Below, piece after piece: positions 15,615 through 22,862 of a DNA stretch of 26,918 bases (positions within the stretch are counted from its first letter, which is position 1; each line of letters begins with the position of its first letter). The notes beneath the pieces are model-generated. The model did no database searches and was not told where the DNA came from. It saw only the letters and a program-made list of their open reading frames with translations. Both the position numbers and the translations under genes were made by a program. Source of the DNA: JBBRMQ01 sp038230775 (GTDB taxonomy: Bacteria > Acidobacteriota > Thermoanaerobaculia > Gp7-AA8). Where the stretch lies: assembly GCA_038230775.1 (NCBI GenBank), contig JBBRMQ010000025.1, positions 1 through 26,918 on the forward strand, in the 5' to 3' direction.

Positions 15615-15662
15615 GCGGGCTGGCGAGGCTCCTGCATCGGTCTCAGCAGTGACGTGGATAGA

Positions 15663-16091
15663 ATGGCGGCGGCGATGAGCGAAGTGCGGCCGGAGTCTTC
15701 AGGAAGCCGTAAGCACGTCAAAGACGTCGATCGCAAGCGCGTGTTGGTCATCGACGACGACATGCCGCTGCGCGGAATGCTCGCCGCCGCGCTCCGGCAG
15801 GCCGGCTTTCAGGTGCTGCTCGCCGGTGATGGCGCCGAAGGTCAGCGCGCGTTGAATCTTCACCATCCGCACGTGATCCTGCTCGACCTGGCCATGCCGA
15901 ACGTCAACGGCTGGGACTTTCTGCAGCGATTGAAGGAGACGGGACACATCGGCTCCGTCCCGATCATCGTCGTCTCGGCGCATCTGCGCGTCGGGCCGCA
16001 GGCCGTGCTGCAGATGGGAGTCTCTGCAATCCTGCCCAAGCCGTTCAATCTCGACGAGCTCATTGATCTGATTGAACACCTGACGCCGTGA
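15663..16091 (+). CDS. Single-domain response regulator (CheY/receiver-like)
   Basis: This 142-aa protein is one receiver domain after about 25 poorly conserved residues. It has the acidic pocket (VLVIDDD), the phospho-acceptor Asp in ILLDLAMPNVNG (residue 75 from this start), the Ser switch in IIVVSAH and the Lys of LPKPF. There is no output domain, so it would act by protein-protein contact, as CheY does. No histidine kinase lies in the window. The start is uncertain: GTG 15654, ATG 15663 and ATG 15675 are in frame. A TAGAAT box at 15659-15664 sits 10 bases before ATG 15675, which may be the real start. It follows the GNAT gene by about 50 bp and ends 146 bp before the convergent glycosyltransferase. 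Confidence 0.88.
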   Translation: MAAAMSEVRPESSGSRKHVKDVDRKRVLVIDDDMPLRGMLAAALRQAGFQVLLAGDGAEGQRALNLHHPHVILLDLAMPNVNGWDFLQRLKETGHIGSVPIIVVSAHLRVGPQAVLQMGVSAILPKPFNLDELIDLIEHLTP

Positions 16092-16118
16092 GCTAGTGAG
16101 AGCTGGGAAGCGGCACGG

Positions 16119-16206
16119 GAATGTTGAATGTTAAATGTTGAATGTTGAATGAATTGATGACGCGCTGTGGCGTCATTCAACATTGAACACTCAACATTCA
16201 ACATTC
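16119..16206. repeat. Palindrome with arms of tandem 7-mers (GAATGTT)
   Basis: The left arm reads GAATGTT, GAATGTT, AAATGTT, GAATGTT, GAATGAA (16119-16153). The right arm, read on the minus strand from 16205, gives GAATGTT, GAATGTT, GAGTGTT, CAATGTT, GAATGAC. A central stem TGACGC (16158-16163) and GCGTCA (16170-16175) closes it with a 6-base loop. It lies between the convergent response regulator and glycosyltransferase genes, is much richer in A+T than its surroundings, and has no T-tract. Confidence 0.85.
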
Positions 16207-16236
16207 CTCGATCCCCACCCTCCCACCTTCGCAGCT

Positions 16237-17433
16237 CTATCTCTTAATGATGTCCCCCAGCTTCCTCTCGACGCTTGGCAGCTTCGGCATCAGCAGGCGG
16301 AACACGGAGCTCTTCATCAGTTCTTCGTCGCCGGGATAGGTGGGCACGATCTGCAGTGGGAAGCGGCGAAGGATATCCGCGTCGCTCCGCTTTCGTTGTT
16401 TCTGCACCAGCTCCCTCTTTTTCGTGATGCGGTCGTTGTGCTCGACGATCCATTCGAACGCGCGGAACTGCATCGCCGTGAGCGGATCGTCGATCGTCGC
16501 CAGCGGCTTGCGTCCGCGTAACCGCCGCGCGATTCTCGTCCGCAGGCTTGCGCGCCGCGACGACGCGGCCGAATAGGGGGCGCGGGTGAGCTCGCGCGTG
16601 TTCTCGTTGCGCTCGGTCGCGTAGTGATGCAGGCGATGGAGATAGGTGTAGAACACCGCGCCGGAAATCTCGCGCAGCGTCGATTCCTCGAAATTCTTCA
16701 ATACTGTTTGCAGCGCGTTGCGTTCGAACAGCACGCCGCGCTCGAAGTCTCCCAGCCGGTTGCTCGTCGAGGAAGACGCATGCTTCACGACTGCGTCCGG
16801 CTCGTAGAGCACGCGATGGCCCCCGATCCACGAGCGCCACCCGAAATCGACGTCTTCGAGATAGGCAAAGTAGTCGTCGTCGAACCCCCCGCTCGCAACG
16901 AATGGTTCGCGGCGAACGATCATGTTGCCGCCGCACGGAAACAGCAGTTCTTCACCGCGCTTCGGCTCGGGCCGCGATCCGATGGCGTAGCGGAACCCGT
17001 TCTGGAACGCGTGTCCGTCGAAGGTCATCGCGCCGCCGATGAAGTCGATCAGCGTTCCGGTGGGGTCAACGATCTTGCCGCCGACTGCGATCACATCGGC
17101 GGGCGCATCTTCGATGGCGCGCAAGAGCGTCGGCAGCCAGCCCGTGGTGGGAATCGCATCGTTGTTCAGGAAGATGACGTTCGCGCCGGGCGACCGTTCG
17201 ACCGCCGCCGCGATCCCGCCGGTGAAGCCGCGGTTGCTGCCGAGCGGCAGCATGCGAACGGCGGGGAAGCGCGAGGCGATCGCCCCGATGCTGCCGTCGG
17301 TCGACCCGTTGTCGACGACGGTAACCATCGCGTTTCCCGCTTCGGGTAGTTGTGCGATGACGGCGTCGAGACAGGCCAGCGTGTCGTCGCGCCGATTCCA
17401 GTTGACGATGACGATGTCGACGGCAACGTTCAG
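16237..17433 (-). CDS. GT2 family glycosyltransferase, probable CTG start
   Basis: This 398-aa protein (counted from the proposed start) has clear family 2 motifs: VDIVIVNWN (4-12), VTVVDNGSTDG (37-47), SNRGFTGGIAAA (66-77), FLNNDA as the DXD-like site (88-93), GGNMIVRRE and GGFDDDYFAYLEDVDFGWR (182-200). The C-terminal 150 residues are basic and helical (RTRIARRLRGRKP and later KKRELVQKQRK). No ATG, GTG or TTG lies near the conserved start. The nearest in-frame ATG, at 17580, would add 49 residues that merely overlap the upstream GT4 gene in another frame. CTG 17433 sits 6 bases after GGAGG and overlaps the upstream stop as CTGA. Last gene of the minus-strand glycan operon. Confidence 0.85.
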   Translation of the reverse strand: MNVAVDIVIVNWNRRDDTLACLDAVIAQLPEAGNAMVTVVDNGSTDGSIGAIASRFPAVRMLPLGSNRGFTGGIAAAVERSPGANVIFLNNDAIPTTGWLPTLLRAIEDAPADVIAVGGKIVDPTGTLIDFIGGAMTFDGHAFQNGFRYAIGSRPEPKRGEELLFPCGGNMIVRREPFVASGGFDDDYFAYLEDVDFGWRSWIGGHRVLYEPDAVVKHASSSTSNRLGDFERGVLFERNALQTVLKNFEESTLREISGAVFYTYLHRLHHYATERNENTRELTRAPYSAASSRRASLRTRIARRLRGRKPLATIDDPLTAMQFRAFEWIVEHNDRITKKRELVQKQRKRSDADILRRFPLQIVPTYPGDEELMKSSVFRLLMPKLPSVERKLGDIIKR

Positions 17434-18620
17434 GCGCCGCCTCCGATGCGCCGCTTCAGACGGTCGAGAATCGAGTCCGTACGTTCCGGCGTCTGCATCC
17501 GGACGGCGAACGTTTCCTTCGTCTGATCGAACTTCGGCGCCCGGCAGAATTCGCGAAGAGGAGTGAGAACGTTGGCCCATTGGTGTTCAGAGGCAAACTG
17601 TGCGGTGCCAGCGGTCATCGTCGCGTGGTCGTCACGAATGATGCGCAACAGCGCGTTCGCGAAATCGCTCGGAGACTCCGAACGAACGATCGTCCCGGCG
17701 CCGTAGCGTGTGAGGATCTCGTCCGTTCCGGGCGCGGAGCTGCTCACGATCGGCAGGCCGGCCCATAGGTAGTCGTAGACACGCGTCCGCATGGAGAGAT
17801 CCGTCTCGAGCGATTGGGGAAACGTCATCAGCGCCGCTGCAAAGCGATCGAGAAATTCTCCCCGGCGCTCGTACTCGGCCCACGGTTCGAATCGGATGAA
17901 CGACGCGAAGCCGTGATTCTTGACATGCTCCATCGCCAGCGCGGTCTTCCCCTGGGGCGTCATCGATGGATTCGGATGCGTCGAGAACGTCAACGTGAGG
18001 CCTGGGAGGTGTTCGCGCGCCAGTGCGATTGCGTCAATTGCAAGGATCGGATCGTACCAATCATAGATCCCGCCGAAGAGGATTTGCGGATTCTGCAAAT
18101 CAGGCGCGCTGTGGAGGCGAGGAGTCTGGACCCCGAACGGCGCCAATGCGATGAGGGATCGCATGTCCGGATCGGTCTCGAACAGGACCGGATTGAGCCG
18201 CCCTGCCGCGAGAAAAACGCCGAGGTAAAAAAGGCGCTGAGCTTCGGAGGCGCAGAGGAAAAAATCACCGCGGGCGATCGCGTTCATCAACGTCGCGTGA
18301 TCGTGCGCAAACACCGCGGCACCGTGGGACGGGAAGTAGTGCAGATTCTCGACGATGAACGGGTCGTAGAGATCGATCACGGTCGGAATCGTGCGGGCGT
18401 GAACGAAGAAGTCGTTGGCCACATGTCCCTGCACTACGGCAACGTCGGCGCTCTCGCTGTTGCGTGCGAGGTTCTCGGCCGTGTTGTCGTCGCGTGACAT
18501 CAGAGTGACGTGATGGCCGTCCTGGCGAAGAACGTTCGCGATCTCGAGGAATCGGATTCCGATCCCAGCCGGCTGGCCGTGGCCGAGCGGCTCGGGACAG
18601 ACGAGAAGGATGCGGGTCAT
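17430..18620 (-). CDS. GT4-like (GT-B fold) glycosyltransferase
   Basis: This 396-aa protein opens with ILLVCPEPLGHGQPAGIGIRFLEIANVLRQDGHHVTL, the N-terminal Rossmann half of GT-B enzymes with the usual Gly-rich acceptor loop. VIDLYDPFIVENL (81-93) is typical of this subgroup. The C-terminal half has ILFGGIYDWYDP, and near residues 273-300 TDLSMRTRVYDYLWAGLPIVSSSAPGTDEI, which matches the donor-binding region where an acidic residue contacts the sugar nucleotide. It likely transfers a sugar to a lipid-linked or surface glycan. Start ATG 18620 overlaps the TGA of the upstream PIG-L fusion (ATGA), with AAAGGA a few bases before it. The stop overlaps the CTG of the next gene. Confidence 0.9.
   Translation of the reverse strand: MTRILLVCPEPLGHGQPAGIGIRFLEIANVLRQDGHHVTLMSRDDNTAENLARNSESADVAVVQGHVANDFFVHARTIPTVIDLYDPFIVENLHYFPSHGAAVFAHDHATLMNAIARGDFFLCASEAQRLFYLGVFLAAGRLNPVLFETDPDMRSLIALAPFGVQTPRLHSAPDLQNPQILFGGIYDWYDPILAIDAIALAREHLPGLTLTFSTHPNPSMTPQGKTALAMEHVKNHGFASFIRFEPWAEYERRGEFLDRFAAALMTFPQSLETDLSMRTRVYDYLWAGLPIVSSSAPGTDEILTRYGAGTIVRSESPSDFANALLRIIRDDHATMTAGTAQFASEHQWANVLTPLREFCRAPKFDQTKETFAVRMQTPERTDSILDRLKRRIGGGA
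17440..17444 (-). promoter_or_regulatory. Shine-Dalgarno GGAGG that supports a CTG start
   Basis: On the minus strand GGAGG (17444-17440) is followed by six bases and CTG (17433-17431). The CTG shares its TG with the TGA stop of the GT4 gene, copying the ATGA geometry used elsewhere in this window. Confidence 0.6.
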
Positions 18621-20470
18621 CCGCGTCCTTTCATCTTCTCGACCATCGAGTGCAGCTTCCAGGTCCGCGACTCGTAAATCATGTCCAGCAGGCTCTGCAA
18701 TCTCGCCACTTCTGTGTACAGCGCCGCGGTGGTGCGATTGGCCTCTTCGGACGCTGCGACGAGATCGTCGTACTCGGCCTGCAGGTCGTTGAGTTTGACG
18801 TTCTTTTCGAAGCGGTCGGCGTTGGACAGGTGGATGGCGCTGCGGAGCTCCGTGTTGGCGCCGTCGAGATGAGCGGCGCGGGCGTGCAAAGCGCCAACAT
18901 CGCTGATCAGCAACGCCTTCTCGCGTTCCAACCGGGCGATTTCGGTGGCCAGCAGATCGCGCTCGCCGCGCACTTCGACCGTGTCATGCTTCATCTGCTG
19001 ATGGCGGCGCTTCTGGCGCTCGAGAACGTTTGCGATCACGTCGTTGTCGATGAGCGCGGCGTGCTTTTTCCAGATCCGCAGCTTCGCCTCGCGGAATCGC
19101 ATGGAGCCTTCGGGTGAGTCGAGCGTGATCGAGCCGGTGCCCTCAATGTGGCGGATCTCGCAGGTGACGGACGGGATGTGGGCGAACGATCCGCGTTGCG
19201 ACAGCCGGATCAGGAAGTCCCAATCCTCGAAGAGATCGAAGGTGTTGTCGAAGCCGCCGAGATCCAGAAAATCGTTTCTGGAGACCAGCAGAGTAACGAT
19301 CGGGATGTAGTTGTCGAGAAGCAGCTCATCGGCATCGAACTCGTGCGCGAAGATCCGCATGCGCGAGCTCTCGCGGCCGTCGCGGACGAAGACCGAGACA
19401 GCGTCCGTGTAGCGGGCGACGTTCGACGAATCGCGCGCGGCAGCCGCCAGGGTCGGGAGATGTTCGGGATAGTAGAGGTCGTCGTCGTCGAGAAACGCGA
19501 TGTAGGGTGACTTCGCTGCGCGGACGCCGGCGTTCATCGCTTCGGAGCGGCCGCGCGACGTCTCGTGATGGATCACCGTCGCATTGGCGACCTGTGGCGC
19601 CGAGCCTCCGTCATTCACGATCACGATCTCGGCGGGGTAACCGCCTTTTCGTACGGAGTCGATCGCCTCGCTGAGCAGGGCGTGGCGATCCTTCGTACGC
19701 ACGATGACGCTGATCGGAATCGGCTCGGCGGTGATCTCGATCGCCTTCGGGGCGCCCACGGCGTCGCGAAGCGCGCTGAACGCCATCGTGCGGATCGCTG
19801 GAAGTGGAGTGAGCCAATAGGCCTCCGCGAATTTCACGTCCGGCGGCAGCGTCATGCCTCGATACGCGTTGAGCCCTTCCATGTAACCGCGATAGTCGCG
19901 CGCAGCGGCCTGCGATGCATGGGCGGCGATCGCTTTCGATTTGAGAGCGGCCACCGCGGAGATGTCGACGAGGGCATTCGGCCGGATCGGCGTCCCGACC
20001 TCGTAGAACGCGACGCGCGCCACGGCGTGGTCGGCGAAGAAGGTCTCGTCCCGTTGAACGAGCTCGCAGAATGCGCGTGACAGCGCGAGGTGGTCGGGAT
20101 GAATCTCGATCGGGCTGGGAACGGCGATGAGGTCCGGCTTGAAGTCGTCGATGCGGGCGCGCAGCTTCGCACGCAGGTCATGGAGCTCGGTTTCAAGATG
20201 GCGATCGCGATAGCGCAGAAACTCGACGGTGGCGTTGCCGAGGAGGGCGAGGCCGTCGCGGGACTCCCGTTCCCTTGCGTCCGCATCGCCCGCTCGAGCG
20301 CCGTCGGTCACGACGATCACGTGAACGGCACGATTCTCGCGAAGGTGGAGTGCGACGAGGCCGCCGCAGCCGATGACTTCATCGTCCGGATGCGGCGCCA
20401 GCACGAGCAGCCGCTCGCCGCGTAAGTTGTTCGCCTCGTAAGGAATCGATGCCGATTCCGGAATCCCCAT
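18617..20470 (-). CDS. PIG-L deacetylase - GT2 glycosyltransferase - coiled-coil fusion
   Basis: The 617-aa protein joins three units. Residues 18-215 form a PIG-L/LmbE zinc N-deacetylase: LLVLAPHPDDEVIGCGG (21-37) gives the metal-binding HPDDE, IEIHPDHLA (121-129) the second histidine pair, and VVTDGARAGD follows the family pattern. Residues 252-470 form a GT2 domain: ISVIVRTKDRHALLSEAIDS, EIVIVNDGG (281-289), IAFLDDDD as DXD (324-331) and FEDWDFLIRL. Residues about 480-600 are a heptad-rich coiled coil ending IYESRTWKLHSMVEKM, a tail often seen on glycosyltransferases. Coupling deacetylation of an N-acetyl sugar with transfer of the next sugar is a reasonable inference. ATG 20470 is preferred because upstream in-frame sequence overlaps the divergent gene; a TATAAT box lies 7 bases before it. 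Confidence 0.92.
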   Translation of the reverse strand: MGIPESASIPYEANNLRGERLLVLAPHPDDEVIGCGGLVALHLRENRAVHVIVVTDGARAGDADARERESRDGLALLGNATVEFLRYRDRHLETELHDLRAKLRARIDDFKPDLIAVPSPIEIHPDHLALSRAFCELVQRDETFFADHAVARVAFYEVGTPIRPNALVDISAVAALKSKAIAAHASQAAARDYRGYMEGLNAYRGMTLPPDVKFAEAYWLTPLPAIRTMAFSALRDAVGAPKAIEITAEPIPISVIVRTKDRHALLSEAIDSVRKGGYPAEIVIVNDGGSAPQVANATVIHHETSRGRSEAMNAGVRAAKSPYIAFLDDDDLYYPEHLPTLAAAARDSSNVARYTDAVSVFVRDGRESSRMRIFAHEFDADELLLDNYIPIVTLLVSRNDFLDLGGFDNTFDLFEDWDFLIRLSQRGSFAHIPSVTCEIRHIEGTGSITLDSPEGSMRFREAKLRIWKKHAALIDNDVIANVLERQKRRHQQMKHDTVEVRGERDLLATEIARLEREKALLISDVGALHARAAHLDGANTELRSAIHLSNADRFEKNVKLNDLQAEYDDLVAASEEANRTTAALYTEVARLQSLLDMIYESRTWKLHSMVEKMKGRG

Positions 20471-20477
20471 CGGCTCG

Positions 20478-20483
20478 ATTATA
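20478..20483 (-). promoter_or_regulatory. TATAAT box for the minus-strand glycan operon
   Basis: On the minus strand TATAAT (20483-20478) lies 7 bases before ATG 20470, predicting a leaderless mRNA. The -35 position coincides with the TATAAT of the divergent gene at 20502-20507. Confidence 0.55.
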
Positions 20484-20501
20484 GGGTCTCCCGCAGTTCC
20501 G

Positions 20502-20507
20502 TATAAT
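20502..20507 (+). promoter_or_regulatory. TATAAT box for the diguanylate cyclase-tpiA-secG unit
   Basis: TATAAT is 13 bases before GTG 20521, giving a very short leader with GGAAG as a possible ribosome site. It is the mirror image of the minus-strand box 18 bp away. Confidence 0.5.
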
Positions 20508-20520
20508 TCATGGAAGACTT

Positions 20521-21531
20521 GTGAGCACAGCCGATCAGGAACAGATCCGCAGCGTGCTCTCCTTGATCCGGGAGCTTTCCGGACAGGCGATGCGCGCGGA
20601 CTCGGCTGCCGAGTTGTTCTCGCTGTCCTTCGAGGTCGTCCACCGCACTCTGCCATTCGACGTGGCAGCGGCGGTGATGCTGGAATCGAACCTCGATCTC
20701 CACATCGTGACGCGCGACGGCTTGGAACCGTTGATCAACGACCGTTTCATCGGGAAGGTTCGCGAGCTTCTCCAGACTCTCATTCCGGCGCAGTTCACCG
20801 TTGGCGACGTCGTCGTGAAGGGTCAGCGCCATACGCTTCCGTCGCGAACGGGCGAGGGCGACTCCCTTCGCAACGAAGCGCACGCGGTGGTGAAGGTCAA
20901 CAACCGCACCGCCGGCCTGCTCATCCTGTTCCGCGCGGAGGAGTTCACCCCCGCCGAATGCGACATCATCGAGATCTTCGCGGCAACGCTCTCGATCGTC
21001 CTGGCGCACATGGTGGCGCAGGAGCGCGTCCTGAACCTGGCCGAGACGGACGACCTCACCGGCATCTGGAACAAGCGCTCCTTCCGCCGCCATCTGCCGC
21101 AGGAGATCGAACGCGCGCGCATCTACGGTCTGCCATTATCGTTGTTCATGTTCGATGTCGATGACTTCAAGGACATCAATGACAATTACGGCCATACCGC
21201 CGGAGACGTCGTCCTTTCCGAGTTGTGCGGCGCCGTTCGCGAGTCGCTTCGGCCCCCGGACCTCTTCGCCCGGTTCGGCGGCGACGAGTTTGCGGTCATC
21301 CTGCCGCACACCGACTTTGCGGGGGCCTGCGCCGTCGCCGATCGCGTCCTGAGCAAGGTCCGAAGCCTCGAGATTGCGGGCATCGACGACGACGTCATGC
21401 ATTGCTCCATTTCCATCGGCGTGGCGGTATTCGAAGAGGGCGACGACGCGGCCTCGCTGATCCGCCGCGCCGACGAACGCCTCTACGTCTCGAAACGGCA
21501 TGGCAAGAATCAGTACACTGCGCTGGCGTGA
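20521..21531 (+). CDS. GAF-GGDEF diguanylate cyclase
   Basis: This 336-aa cytoplasmic protein makes cyclic di-GMP from two GTP. Residues about 10-165 resemble a GAF sensor domain (AAELFSLSFEVVHRTLPFDVAAAVML, then LLILFRAEEFTPAECDIIEIFA). A short helix leads to the GGDEF domain: DDLTGIWNKRSF (177-188), FMFDVDDFKDINDNYGH (209-225) and an intact GGDEF active site (253-257). RPPD at 244-247 sits exactly five residues before it, the position of the RxxD inhibitory site, so product feedback is likely. The start is GTG 20521. Its stop overlaps the GTG of tpiA (GTGA). The divergent neighbour is a glycan operon; c-di-GMP often controls surface polysaccharide, so a functional link is possible but not shown. 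Confidence 0.94.
   Translation: MSTADQEQIRSVLSLIRELSGQAMRADSAAELFSLSFEVVHRTLPFDVAAAVMLESNLDLHIVTRDGLEPLINDRFIGKVRELLQTLIPAQFTVGDVVVKGQRHTLPSRTGEGDSLRNEAHAVVKVNNRTAGLLILFRAEEFTPAECDIIEIFAATLSIVLAHMVAQERVLNLAETDDLTGIWNKRSFRRHLPQEIERARIYGLPLSLFMFDVDDFKDINDNYGHTAGDVVLSELCGAVRESLRPPDLFARFGGDEFAVILPHTDFAGACAVADRVLSKVRSLEIAGIDDDVMHCSISIGVAVFEEGDDAASLIRRADERLYVSKRHGKNQYTALA
21514..21519 (+). promoter_or_regulatory. TACACT -10-like box 8 bases before the tpiA start
   Basis: TACACT lies in the end of the cyclase gene, eight bases before GTG 21528, in the same geometry as other boxes here. It may allow tpiA-secG to be transcribed separately. It matches TATAAT at only four of six positions. Confidence 0.3.
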
Positions 21532-22256
21532 AGCGTTTCGCGGTCGCCAACTGGAAGATGAACGTGCCTGCCGAGGGCATCGAGACGTATGTCCAGGCGA
21601 TCGGCCGTCGCGACGACGTCGTCATCGCGCCGCCGTTTCCCTACTTGAAAGAAGTGGCGGCGCTCACGACCGCGGCGGGACAGAACTGCGCCGATCAGAG
21701 GTCGGGCGCGTTCACCGGCGAGGTCGCACCGGACATGCTTCGCGACTGTGGCGCGTCGTTCGTCATCGTCGGCCATTCCGAGCGGCGCCGTCTGTTTGGC
21801 GAATCGGACGACCTGGTCGCGCGCAAGGTCAGCAAGGCGATCGACGCCGGACTGACTCCGATCTTCTGTGTCGGCGAGGACCAGCTGATCCGCGAGCGCG
21901 GCGGCGCGGTGCGGTTCGTCTCCAATCAGATTCGCGCGGTTGGCTCATCGCTGGAGAAGGTCGGTGAGATCGTCGTGGCATACGAGCCGATCTGGGCCAT
22001 CGGCACCGGACGGAACGCAACCGGGTCGATCCTGGCCGAGATGGTTTACGAGATTCGAGGCGCACTGCAGCGCTTCTGGCCGGCGCACGTGGCGTCGACG
22101 GCGCCGATCCTCTACGGAGGCAGCGTGACGCCGGAGAACATCGATGATCTCGGCGGAAACGGGCGCGTGGCCGGCTATCTCGTTGGCGGCGCTTGTCTTG
22201 AGTCCAGGCGCTTCCTTGCGATCTGCAGCGGACTCGAGCGCCTGGACCCCGCTTGA
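21528..22256 (+). CDS. tpiA: Triosephosphate isomerase
   Basis: This 242-aa enzyme interconverts dihydroxyacetone phosphate and glyceraldehyde 3-phosphate in glycolysis and gluconeogenesis. All landmarks are present: ANWKMN with the catalytic Lys (10), IVGHSERR with the catalytic His (83), AYEPIWAIGTG with the catalytic Glu (153), and the phosphate loops LYGGSV (196-200) and GYLVGGACL near the end. It is slightly short of the usual 250 residues. I start it at GTG 21528, which overlaps the cyclase stop as GTGA and begins directly with KRFAVANWK; upstream in-frame sequence belongs to the cyclase gene. secG follows after 66 bp. Confidence 0.97.
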   Translation: MKRFAVANWKMNVPAEGIETYVQAIGRRDDVVIAPPFPYLKEVAALTTAAGQNCADQRSGAFTGEVAPDMLRDCGASFVIVGHSERRRLFGESDDLVARKVSKAIDAGLTPIFCVGEDQLIRERGGAVRFVSNQIRAVGSSLEKVGEIVVAYEPIWAIGTGRNATGSILAEMVYEIRGALQRFWPAHVASTAPILYGGSVTPENIDDLGGNGRVAGYLVGGACLESRRFLAICSGLERLDPA

Positions 22257-22322
22257 CGCCACCTTCATTTAAGGGAAGAATTCGCCGCCTCGGCCCGTTT
22301 GCAGCACTGCTCCGGAGCATAA

Positions 22323-22613
22323 ATGACAATTCTTTTCGTAATCCTCCACGTCCTCATCAGCCTCTTCCTCATCCTCGTGATCCTCGTGCAGCAGGGGAAG
22401 GGCGCGGACCTGGCGGGCGCATTCGGTGGTGGCGGCTCTCAGACGGCGTTCGGCGCGCGCGGCGCGACGACCCTTCTCCATAAGCTGACCACGATCTTTT
22501 TTGCCTTGTTCATCCTGACCTCGATGTCGCTCGCCATCCTTCAGGGACGGCCGCGTGCATCCGTCATGAGCAGCCGGCCGGCGGCAGCAGCGCCGACCGC
22601 GCCGAAGAAGTAA
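22323..22613 (+). CDS. secG: Preprotein translocase subunit SecG
   Basis: This 96-aa membrane protein is an accessory subunit of the SecYEG channel. It has two hydrophobic helices (about 3-21 and 53-73) flanking the conserved cytoplasmic loop VQQGKGADLAGAFGGGGSQTAFGARGA, the SecG hallmark. The tail is Ala/Pro-rich and ends in KK, with no family function known. CGGAG sits seven bases before the ATG. The order tpiA-secG is frequent in bacteria. A tRNA-Leu gene begins 17 bp after the stop, so secG and the tRNA may share a transcript. Confidence 0.96.
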   Translation: MTILFVILHVLISLFLILVILVQQGKGADLAGAFGGGGSQTAFGARGATTLLHKLTTIFFALFILTSMSLAILQGRPRASVMSSRPAAAAPTAPKK

Positions 22614-22630
22614 TCGTTCCTTCAACGCCA

Positions 22631-22715
<85 letters not shown>

Positions 22716-22722
22716 TTGAACT

Positions 22723-22762
22723 GCAACAAAAAAGGCTCGCGATGCGAGCCTTTTTTTGTTGC
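22723..22762. terminator. Bidirectional rho-independent terminator
   Basis: GCAACAAAAAAGGCTCGC and its complement, with seven T instead of six, form an 18-bp inverted repeat around GAT. The GGCTCGC/GCGAGCC stem is followed by T7 on the plus strand and T6 on the minus strand. It can end the tpiA-secG-tRNA transcript and the leftward transcript of the small gene at 22863-23180. Confidence 0.9.
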
Positions 22763-22844
22763 GTTGTCGGTTGTCGGTGATCGGTTGTCAGAATCGGCGC
22801 GGGGTCGGGTGGTCGTGGACAACCGACAACCGAGCACCGACAAC
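22763..22844. repeat. Palindrome with arms of tandem 7-mers (GTTGTCG)
   Basis: The left arm is GTTGTCG, GTTGTCG, GTGATCG, GTTGTCA (22763-22790). The right arm, read on the minus strand from 22844, is GTTGTCG, GTGCTCG, GTTGTCG, GTTGTCC (22844-22817). The spacer of about 26 bases is G-rich. It follows the bidirectional terminator directly and repeats the design of the element at 16119-16206 with a different 7-mer. Confidence 0.85.
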
Positions 22845-22862
22845 GCGCCGCGTGAGCGGCGC
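22845..22862 (-). terminator. Stem-loop just after the stop of the small minus-strand gene
   Basis: GCGCCGC and GCGGCGC (22845-22851 and 22856-22862) form a perfect 7-bp stem with a GTGA tetraloop, beginning at the base next to the stop codon. There is no T-tract, so it may protect the mRNA end or aid factor-dependent termination. Confidence 0.5.

Noticed and set aside
16119..16206. CRISPR-like array or transposon end
   Set aside because: Units are 7 bases and contiguous without spacers; no cas gene, transposase or target-site duplication is visible.
17434..17580. 49-residue N-terminal extension of the minus-strand GT2 gene
   Set aside because: It reads through the GT4 coding region in another frame and has no GT2 similarity; the CTG start explains the gene better.
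20510..20524. Four-residue minicistron (ATG GAA GAC TTG TGA) overlapping the cyclase GTG
   Set aside because: The predicted transcript start lies about 4 bases after this ATG, so it is probably not on the mRNA.
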